Below, one piece after another: positions 7,713 through 12,629 of a DNA stretch of 12,629 nt; positions within the stretch are counted from its first letter, which is position 1; the number at the start of each line of letters is the position of its first letter. The translations under genes were made by a program, and so were the position numbers. The notes below the pieces were generated by a model. That model searched no databases and was not told the origin of the DNA. It saw only the letters and a program-made list of their open reading frames with translations. The DNA is from an uncultured Slackia sp. (lineage in GTDB: Bacteria > Actinomycetota > Coriobacteriia > Coriobacteriales > Eggerthellaceae), in assembly GCA_900553775.1 (NCBI GenBank), contig USEZ01000042.1, forward strand, positions 1 to 12,629, in the 5' to 3' direction.

Positions 7713-9224
7713 CTACGAATCGGCCTGGCCTTGCGTCCTGCTGCGCGCATCGAGTATCGCCTGCCAGTCTTTGCCGACGACGACGAGAATGTCGGTCTCG
7801 AACGCATAATTGACGGAATCGAGCACGGCGCGCCCCGTTCCCAGCGTTGCCACGAGAGCCTCGGCCTTCGCTTCGTCGTCGGCTTTCTGATAGACGACGA
7901 GCGTATCGTCATACACCGCCTGATTGGCGTTGCCGACGGATTCGACCTTGAAGCCCGCGCCTTCGAGCAAGGACGCGGCATCGGATGCGGCGCCCTCCAC
8001 GCTGCCGCCGTTGTTCACGGCAATGGTGAACGATGCGGGATCGACCGAGCCGATGATGTCCTGCTTGTCCTGCTGGAACGCCTCGCCCGCCGTGAATCGG
8101 GCCAGCATGTCGCTCCATTCGTCGGATATCGGAACCTGGAACGGCGTATCGCCCGTTTTCGAGAGATACGTCGGCATGACTCCCGTCATGACGGACTCGG
8201 CGGCGACGCCTTTCAACGAGGAAAGCATGCCGTAGGCGGCCTTGACGTCCATATCGGTTTTCACAAGGTCGGCGAAATCGTCCATGCGCGTGTAGAAATC
8301 GAACCTGTCCATGCTCACGAATTTCTTGAAAAGCGCCTTGATCGCCAATGCTTCGTTCATGCCGCGCTGCTGCTCGGCCGAAGAGACGAAATCGTTCGCT
8401 CGGCAGAAAAAGACCGCCTGCTCGCCGGAAAGCGTCTGCACGCCGGCGGAAAGGCTCATCGTGCCCGCGTCGGGATCGCTCACGGCTTCGGGCACATCGA
8501 CCTCGATGCCGCCGAGCGCATCGACCAAAGAAGAGAACCCCTGGGCGTCGACCTTCGCATAATGAGCGACCTGCACGCCGGAAAGCTCCTCGACCGCCGC
8601 GACGACCTCGGCATCTCCGCCGACCGTCTCCGCCTCGCCGAGACGATGCGCCTGGCCGTCCGAAAGCGTCGCCTTCGTATTGCCGGGAATCACCAAGACC
8701 GACGCGGATGCCGAAGAGGCGTCCGTGCGCACCAGGAAGGCGACATCGGGACCAGCGCCTTGGTCGCCGTCGTCGTAGGAGGCGCACAGAAGCGTATAGG
8801 CGGCCCCCTCGGAAGGAGCGTCGGCCAGCACGGCGGAAAGAGCGGGGTCGTCTATCCGGAGGCGGTCGTCGATACCGCCGACGAACACGAACCACGCCGC
8901 CGACCCCGCGACGGCCAGTGCGACGACGCCGAGAATCGCCGCGACGGCGATCTTCTTGCGTCTGCTCGAAGCGACCGCGCGCTCGATGAACGCTTGCTGG
9001 CTCATGCGATTCGCATAATCGCGGCGGCTTTCGCGCGTGGAGGTGTTCGGCAGGACCTGGTGGATCTCTCCGCGCTCGACCTTGCGGGCACGGCGCGGAT
9101 TCGGCTGGTCTTTGCGAGATGCGATGGGGCTGGGGACGCGGGCGACATGCGTGCCCAGCACGGCACGCTTCATCTGACGCGATGTTTTCTTGTATTCGGC
9201 ACTGCTTGGACGACGGGTAACCAT
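7713..9224 (-). CDS. LytR-CpsA-Psr (LCP) family protein with C-terminal LytR_C domain, degenerate active site
   Basis: A 503-residue single-pass membrane protein. Residues 1-90 are basic and cytoplasmic, about 92-115 form the membrane anchor, about 142-340 an extracellular LCP domain (VEELSGVQVAHYAKVDAQGF and DALGGIEVDVP are family-like), and about 397-486 a LytR_C domain (VNNGGSVEGAA through DILVVVGKDW). LCP enzymes transfer lipid-linked glycopolymers to the cell wall. Here several hallmark residues differ: the usual RSDT/RTDS is GPDV (158-161), PRDT is PGNT (180-183), and the R-rich RQRQ/RRQQ stretch is AEQQ (283-286). R275 is kept. Catalysis is therefore doubtful. The ATG lies 15 nt past the murA stop with only a weak GGGGCG-like ribosome binding site, so translational coupling to murA is likely. 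Family assignment is firm; the activity is open. Confidence 0.85.
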   Translation of the reverse strand: MVTRRPSSAEYKKTSRQMKRAVLGTHVARVPSPIASRKDQPNPRRARKVERGEIHQVLPNTSTRESRRDYANRMSQQAFIERAVASSRRKKIAVAAILGVVALAVAGSAAWFVFVGGIDDRLRIDDPALSAVLADAPSEGAAYTLLCASYDDGDQGAGPDVAFLVRTDASSASASVLVIPGNTKATLSDGQAHRLGEAETVGGDAEVVAAVEELSGVQVAHYAKVDAQGFSSLVDALGGIEVDVPEAVSDPDAGTMSLSAGVQTLSGEQAVFFCRANDFVSSAEQQRGMNEALAIKALFKKFVSMDRFDFYTRMDDFADLVKTDMDVKAAYGMLSSLKGVAAESVMTGVMPTYLSKTGDTPFQVPISDEWSDMLARFTAGEAFQQDKQDIIGSVDPASFTIAVNNGGSVEGAASDAASLLEGAGFKVESVGNANQAVYDDTLVVYQKADDEAKAEALVATLGTGRAVLDSVNYAFETDILVVVGKDWQAILDARSRTQGQADS

Positions 9225-9239
9225 ACGCTTCGCCCCGAA

Positions 9240-10523
9240 TTACCAATCGATGTCTTCGTCGGGCTCGCGATGGAGGTGCGCGCCGAGCGAAGCGAGCTTT
9301 CCGACGTAGTCTTCGTAGCCGCGATCGATATGGTGGACCTTATGCACGCGCGTCGTTCCCTCTGCGAACACGCCCGCGAGCACGAGCGCGGCCCCGCAGC
9401 GCAAATCGGTCGCCTTCACATCGGTTCCCTGCAAAGACGAAACGCCCTCGACGATGGCATGGTGGTCTTCGATGGCGACATCGGCGCCCATGCGGCCGAT
9501 TTCGTCGGCGAACATGAAGCGGTTCTCGAACACGTTCTCGGTGATGACCGAATTGCCTTCGGCGATAGCGGCAAGCAGCATGAACTGCGCCTGCAGATCG
9601 GTGGGAAAGCCCGGATGCGGAAGGGTCTGGATATCGATGCCGTTCAGTTTTCCGCTGCGCGATACGGTGACGTAATCGTCGCCCACGTCGACCGAGCATC
9701 CCATGGCATGCAACTTCATCAGGGCCATGCGCAAGAAGCCGGGCTCGATTCCGCGCACCGTCACAGGGCCGCCCATCATGGCGCCGGCCACGAGAAACGT
9801 GCCGGCTTCGATGCGATCGCCCACCGTGGTGTGCTCGCACGGATGCAAGTCGGCCGCAGAGACGCCCTCGACCACGATCGTCGGCGTGCCAGCGCCGCTC
9901 ACGCGAGCGCCCATGGCATTGAGCATATCGGCGAGATCTTCGATTTCAGGCTCGCGAGCCGCATTTTCGATGATGGTTTCACCTTCGGCGGTCACGGCGC
10001 ACATCATGGTATTCTCGGTGGCTCCCACGCTCGGAAAATCGAGGGCGATGTAGGCCCCGTGCAAACCGTCGGGAGTGCTTGCTTCGATATAGCCGTGATC
10101 GGTCTGGAAATGCACGCCGAGCGCCTCCATGCCTACCATATGCATGTCGATCTTGCGCGCGCCGAGATTGCATCCGCCGGGCATGGCTACGCGAGCATGC
10201 CCGAAACGAGCCACCAAAGGACCGAGAACCGAGATGGATGCGCGCATTTTTGAGACCAGCTCGTAAGGGGTCTCCCACGTGTCGATATCGGCCGTGTCGA
10301 TCGCAAGCGTGTGGTCTTCGCGCCTCACGCGGGCGCCCAGCGTTTCAAGCACCTTGGACATGACCGTGATGTCCGAGATGAGCGGAACATTGTGAATGAC
10401 GCTTTCGCCCGCGCCGAGAATAGAAGCGGCGATAAGCTTCAAAGCGGAATTCTTCGCGCCCGAAACGCGCACTTCGCCTGCAAGCGGAGTGCCGCCCTCG
10501 ACGACGATCATCTCTTTCGCCAT
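9240..10523 (-). CDS. murA: UDP-N-acetylglucosamine 1-carboxyvinyltransferase
   Basis: Cytoplasmic enzyme that adds enolpyruvate from phosphoenolpyruvate to UDP-GlcNAc, the first committed step of peptidoglycan synthesis and the target of fosfomycin. It has 427 residues, the normal length. Visible family residues: SGAKNSALK with K24 and N25, KMRASI (92-97), the active-site loop PGGCNLGAR with C118 (E. coli C115), FPTDLQAQ carrying the catalytic-base Asp, and a RGYEDY segment near the C-terminus. C118 is the fosfomycin-sensitive Cys form and not the Asp variant. The frame continues upstream to an ATG at 10589, but the added residues cross a terminator hairpin; the ATG at 10523 begins the family N-terminus MAKEMIVVEGG and has AAGGGGA about 7 nt upstream. 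The LCP gene follows after 15 nt. Confidence 0.97.
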   Translation of the reverse strand: MAKEMIVVEGGTPLAGEVRVSGAKNSALKLIAASILGAGESVIHNVPLISDITVMSKVLETLGARVRREDHTLAIDTADIDTWETPYELVSKMRASISVLGPLVARFGHARVAMPGGCNLGARKIDMHMVGMEALGVHFQTDHGYIEASTPDGLHGAYIALDFPSVGATENTMMCAVTAEGETIIENAAREPEIEDLADMLNAMGARVSGAGTPTIVVEGVSAADLHPCEHTTVGDRIEAGTFLVAGAMMGGPVTVRGIEPGFLRMALMKLHAMGCSVDVGDDYVTVSRSGKLNGIDIQTLPHPGFPTDLQAQFMLLAAIAEGNSVITENVFENRFMFADEIGRMGADVAIEDHHAIVEGVSSLQGTDVKATDLRCGAALVLAGVFAEGTTRVHKVHHIDRGYEDYVGKLASLGAHLHREPDEDIDW

Positions 10524-10543
10524 GGTTCGATCCCCTTTTCTAT

Positions 10544-10565
10544 AAAAAGCCGCACGAAGGCGGCT
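10544..10565 (-). terminator. Terminator-like hairpin directly in front of murA
   Basis: On the minus strand AGCCGC (10565-10560) and GCGGCT (10553-10548) pair around the loop CTTCGT, followed by TTTTAT. Its T-run ends about 20 nt before the murA start codon. It could be a second terminator for tsf, or an attenuator in a murA leader if the promoter lies upstream (a TTGAGA stands at 10597-10592, without a convincing -10). Confidence 0.6.
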
Positions 10566-10595
10566 CGAATAGCGTACGCATATTTTCATTTTCTC

Positions 10596-10636
10596 AAAAA
10601 TGAAGAAGGGGTTGAAGCCTCAAGCCTCAACCCCTT
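10596..10636 (-). terminator. Rho-independent terminator of the rpsB-tsf transcript
   Basis: A perfect 10-bp stem, AAGGGGTTGA (10606-10615) and TCAACCCCTT (10627-10636), with an 11-nt loop. On the minus strand it is followed by CTTCATTTTTG, so the T-run is slightly displaced from the stem. It lies about 54 nt past the tsf stop codon. Confidence 0.72.
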
Positions 10637-10656
10637 TCATAAAACCACAGCGTCGA

Positions 10657-10682
10657 CCCGCTCGTCATACGACGAAAGCGGG
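10657..10682 (-). other. Hairpin just past the tsf stop codon
   Basis: CCCGC-TCGTC (10657-10666) pairs with GACGA-(AA)-GCGGG (10671-10682), two 5-bp helices with a 2-nt bulge and a 4-nt loop. No T-run follows, so it is more likely an mRNA 3'-end or stability structure than a terminator. Confidence 0.4.
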
Positions 10683-10689
10683 AGAACCG

Positions 10690-11550
10690 TTACTCGCCCA
10701 GAGCGAAACGCTTGAAGTCGACGACCTTGATGGAGCCGCCAAGCTTCTTGGCGACCTCGTCGGTGTACTGAGCGATCGTCTGATCCGGGTTCTTCACGAA
10801 CGCCTGCTCGGTGAGGCACTGCTCCTTGAAGAACTTCTCCAGACGGCCGGCAGCCATCTTCTCCTGGATGGCCTCGGGCTTGCCGGACTCGGCGGCCTGA
10901 GCCTTGTAGATGCCCATCTCGTGCTCGACGACGGCAGGATCGACCTGGTCGCGGTTGGCAGCGATCGGGGCGACGGCGGCAACCTGCATGGCGACGTCGC
11001 GGCCGTACTGCTTGAACTCGTCGGAAGCAACGTCGATGCCCTCGATGTCGAAGGACACCAGAACGCCGATCTTGCCGCCCATGTGGATGTAGGAGGACAC
11101 GGCGCCCGCCTCGACCACGGCGAAGCGTGCGAGCTGGGTGTTCTCGCCCATCACGTGGATGCAGTCGGTGACGACGGCCTCGACGGTCTCGCCGTCGACC
11201 TCGGCGGCCTTCAGGGCGTCCATGTCGGCAGGCTTGGCAGCCAGAGCGGCACGGGCGACCTTCTCGGCGTAAGCCTTGAACTTCTCGTTCATGCCCACGA
11301 AGTCGGTCTCGCAGTTGAGCTCGACGACGGCGCCGGTGGTGGCATCGTCGGAGACGAGAGCCATGACGGTGCCCTCGTTGGTGGCGCGGCCGGCCTTCTT
11401 GGCGACGGCGGCGAGACCGCGCGTGCGCAGCACGTCGACGGCCTGGTCGATGTTGCCGTCGGCCTCGACGAGCGCCTTCTTGCACTCCATCATGCCGGCG
11501 CCGGTCATCTCGCGCAGCTCTTTGACCATAGCAGCGGTAATGTTAGCCAT
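10690..11550 (-). CDS. tsf: Translation elongation factor Ts
   Basis: Guanine nucleotide exchange factor that recycles EF-Tu from its GDP to its GTP form in the cytoplasm. It has 286 residues. The N-terminal UBA-like domain reads MVKELREMTGAGMMECKKAL (8-27), followed by LRTRGLAAVAKKAGR (41-55). The EF-Tu contact motif is ETDFVGMNEKF, with TDFV at 82-85. Two further EF-Ts core repeats follow, including the end segment KNPDQTIAQYTDEVAKKLG. An ATG 12 codons upstream (11586) is in frame, but the ATG at 11550 begins the family N-terminus MANITAAMVK and has GGAAGGAA about 8 nt before it. It follows rpsB after 79 nt, the usual rpsB-tsf order, and ends at a terminator. Confidence 0.97.
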   Translation of the reverse strand: MANITAAMVKELREMTGAGMMECKKALVEADGNIDQAVDVLRTRGLAAVAKKAGRATNEGTVMALVSDDATTGAVVELNCETDFVGMNEKFKAYAEKVARAALAAKPADMDALKAAEVDGETVEAVVTDCIHVMGENTQLARFAVVEAGAVSSYIHMGGKIGVLVSFDIEGIDVASDEFKQYGRDVAMQVAAVAPIAANRDQVDPAVVEHEMGIYKAQAAESGKPEAIQEKMAAGRLEKFFKEQCLTEQAFVKNPDQTIAQYTDEVAKKLGGSIKVVDFKRFALGE

Positions 11551-11574
11551 GGGGAAATTCCTTCCAATCCAACG

Positions 11575-11607
11575 GCGGCCCTCCAACCGATTCAGGCGAA
11601 AGGCCGC
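11575..11607 (-). other. Inverted repeat in the rpsB-tsf spacer
   Basis: GCGGCC (11575-11580) and GGCCGC (11602-11607) can form a 6-bp stem with a 21-nt loop. There is no T-run on the minus strand. In E. coli a partial terminator sits in the same spacer, but the sequence here only shows a possible hairpin. A TTATATATAA palindrome (11614-11623) stands at the rpsB-proximal end; no clear -35 accompanies it. Confidence 0.3.
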
Positions 11608-11629
11608 TCTTGCTTATATATAACGGGAA

Positions 11630-12629
11630 CTACTCGGCAGCAGGAGCCTCGACGGCCTCAGCGACCTCGGCAGCCTCAGCCTGGGCAGCCATCTCTTCCT
11701 CGATGGCAGGAGCGCCGGTGGCGGCGATCACGGCGTCGGCCACGAAGGTGCAGAGCAAATCGACGGAGCGAATCGCGTCGTCGTTGGCGGGAATGCCGTA
11801 CTCGACGTCGTCGGGATCGCAGTTGGTGTCGAGGGTGCCCACCACGGGAATGCCGAGGCGCTTGGCCTCATGGATGGCGAGCTGCTCGCGGTTGGTGTCG
11901 ACGACGAAGATCGCGTCGGGAACGGTTTTCATGTTGCGGATGCCGTTGAGGTTCGTCTGCAGCTTGCCGAGCTCCTTGCGCAGCAGGATCTGCAGCACTT
12001 CATTGCTCCGCGCGAAAATCTGATTGTCCCGGTACAGATCCGAAAACCGGCGCAGGAAGTCCACATGCTGATAGCGGCACACCCCACGCAGGGCACGGAT
12101 CCCATGGAACATCTCGAAAATTTTCGTGCAGTGGCGAAAACTCACTTCCAAATCCCCCAGTTCCCGGACTTCATCCATTGCGGCAAACAGCTGGAGTTCC
12201 CGATTATCGGAAAGTTCTGTCAAAAGCACCTGCAGACTGCTGCCCATCACTTTCAGCTGTTCGGCGTTTTCCAGTGCCACGCAATACACGGCCTGTCCTC
12301 CGGATGCCGAATCTCCGATGAAGGTGCTGCTGTTCTGCATCAGAACGGTACGGATCCTGCTATAGGCCTCCTTCAGCTCAATCGTATCCTCCACATATAC
12401 ATTTGCCGCGGAAACCGCCGTAAGCCAGATGGTCTCATTGGAAAGATCCCGGTTCTTCCTGGCGTACAGACAGCGTTCCCGGATAAAGGGCAGAAAATAC
12501 CTGCTGTCCAGAAAACTATGATTGTCCAGCACGGTATCTTTGCTGATTTCGGTAATCAGGGTGCGCAGCACCTCGGAAAAACTGTATTTTGCCGGCAGTT
12601 CCAGAATCGGAAAATGGTACTTGCGGCCG
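11630..12629 (-). CDS. rpsB: Chimeric frame: C-terminal part of 30S ribosomal protein S2 joined in frame to unrelated sequence (5' partial)
   Basis: The frame is open from the right edge to the TAG at 11630-11632; the first GTG inside it is at 12571 (313 codons from there). The last ~118 codons (about 11630-11990) are unmistakably ribosomal protein S2: RKELGKLQTNLNGIRNMK, PDAIFVVDTNREQLAIHEAK, GIPVVGTLDTNCDPDD and PANDDAIRSV, with the Ala/Glu-rich tail common in actinobacterial S2. S2 normally has about 250-270 residues; its N-terminal half (the HFGHQTRRWNPKM and FVGTKKQA regions) is absent, and the upstream residues have no S2 resemblance. GC falls from about 60-65% to about 53% at the junction (about 11980-12005). 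The position next to tsf is the native one. As it stands this cannot encode functional S2; an intact rpsB should exist in the real genome. Confidence 0.85.
   Translation of the reverse strand, partial: GRKYHFPILELPAKYSFSEVLRTLITEISKDTVLDNHSFLDSRYFLPFIRERCLYARKNRDLSNETIWLTAVSAANVYVEDTIELKEAYSRIRTVLMQNSSTFIGDSASGGQAVYCVALENAEQLKVMGSSLQVLLTELSDNRELQLFAAMDEVRELGDLEVSFRHCTKIFEMFHGIRALRGVCRYQHVDFLRRFSDLYRDNQIFARSNEVLQILLRKELGKLQTNLNGIRNMKTVPDAIFVVDTNREQLAIHEAKRLGIPVVGTLDTNCDPDDVEYGIPANDDAIRSVDLLCTFVADAVIAATGAPAIEEEMAAQAEAAEVAEAVEAPAAE
12000..12629 (-). other. Foreign coding segment, partial at both ends, unrecognised product
   Basis: About 210 codons with no stop and protein-like composition on the minus strand, reading off the right edge (first visible residues GRKYHFPILELPAKYSFSEV). 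GC is 332 of 629 bases (52.8%) and codon use differs from the neighbours (for example CGG for Arg and frequent AAA, AAT and GAA). I do not recognise the product with confidence. The stretch MDEVRELGDLEVSFRHCTKI with a following GVCRYQHVDFLRRF recalls the degenerate GGDEF-like domain of PucR/CdaR- or YesN-type transcriptional regulators of Firmicutes; this is a weak impression only. The opposite strand is also open here, but its reading is rich in His and Gln, as antisense frames often are, and is less likely real. Confidence 0.6.

Noticed and set aside
6801..10253. A 1150-codon open frame on the plus strand
   Set aside because: It is codon-for-codon antisense to lgt, the LCP gene and murA, which all lie in the same minus-strand frame. 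Its stops would need TTA, CTA or TCA codons in those genes, which this GC-rich genome avoids. The product is low in known motifs and rich in Arg, His and Asp.
10600..11949. A 449-codon plus-strand frame over tsf and rpsB
   Set aside because: Antisense to clear EF-Ts and S2 coding sequence, with a Gly/Leu/Val/Asp-repetitive product typical of a shadow frame.
12025..12629. Plus-strand frame open to the right edge in the foreign segment
   Set aside because: No stop is seen, but the product is rich in His and Gln, as expected for the complement of CTG/ATG-rich coding. The minus-strand reading has a more natural composition.
12622..12629. GCGGCCG at the right edge, one base short of a NotI site
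   Set aside because: Seven matching bases at the edge of a GC-rich window are not evidence of a cloning junction without the next base.

Overview
The window is a gene-dense piece of a GC-rich bacterial chromosome, with every supportable gene on the minus strand. The mix of genes (an addB-addA pair, a 126-residue class I desulfoferrodoxin, a stand-alone NifU-type protein, an LCP-LytR_C envelope protein, murA, lgt and rpsB-tsf), the roughly 60-65% GC of the lines I counted and the avoidance of TTA/CTA/TCA codons suggest an anaerobic actinobacterium. Coriobacteriia, perhaps Eggerthellaceae, is my best guess; this is inference from gene content and not a proven placement.

Reading in the direction of transcription (high to low coordinates): (1) 12629-11630 is one open frame whose last ~118 codons are the C-terminal part of ribosomal protein S2 (rpsB). 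Everything upstream of about 11,980-12,005 is unrelated coding sequence of clearly lower GC (about 53% over 12001-12629), so the frame is chimeric. (2) tsf (EF-Ts), 11550-10690, follows and ends at a terminator hairpin. (3) An envelope block follows: murA (10523-9240), an LCP/LytR-type membrane protein with degenerate active-site motifs (9224-7713) and lgt (7637-6804). (4) Next is a redox/iron-sulfur pair: desulfoferrodoxin (6764-6384) and a NifU C-terminal-domain protein (6238-6008), closed by a strong terminator. (5) A promoter at about 5881 starts the addB (5852-3189) - addA (3184-1, cut by the window edge) operon for an AddAB-type helicase-nuclease.

How the parts work together: murA makes the first committed peptidoglycan precursor, the LCP-like protein is anchored at the membrane face where such enzymes attach polymers to the wall, and lgt lipidates prolipoproteins. 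Desulfoferrodoxin removes superoxide, and the NifU-like protein supplies or carries Fe-S clusters, which fits an oxygen-sensitive cell. AddB and AddA process double-strand breaks; AddB itself carries the cysteines expected for an Fe-S cluster.

The items most worth a second look are the chimeric rpsB frame at the right edge (most simply an assembly chimera), the LCP homologue that has lost several family-defining arginines, and two terminator-like hairpins placed just in front of murA and lgt with no room for a conventional promoter after them. I found no mobile element, CRISPR array, tRNA or rRNA. No stretch over 300 bases lacks a gene.
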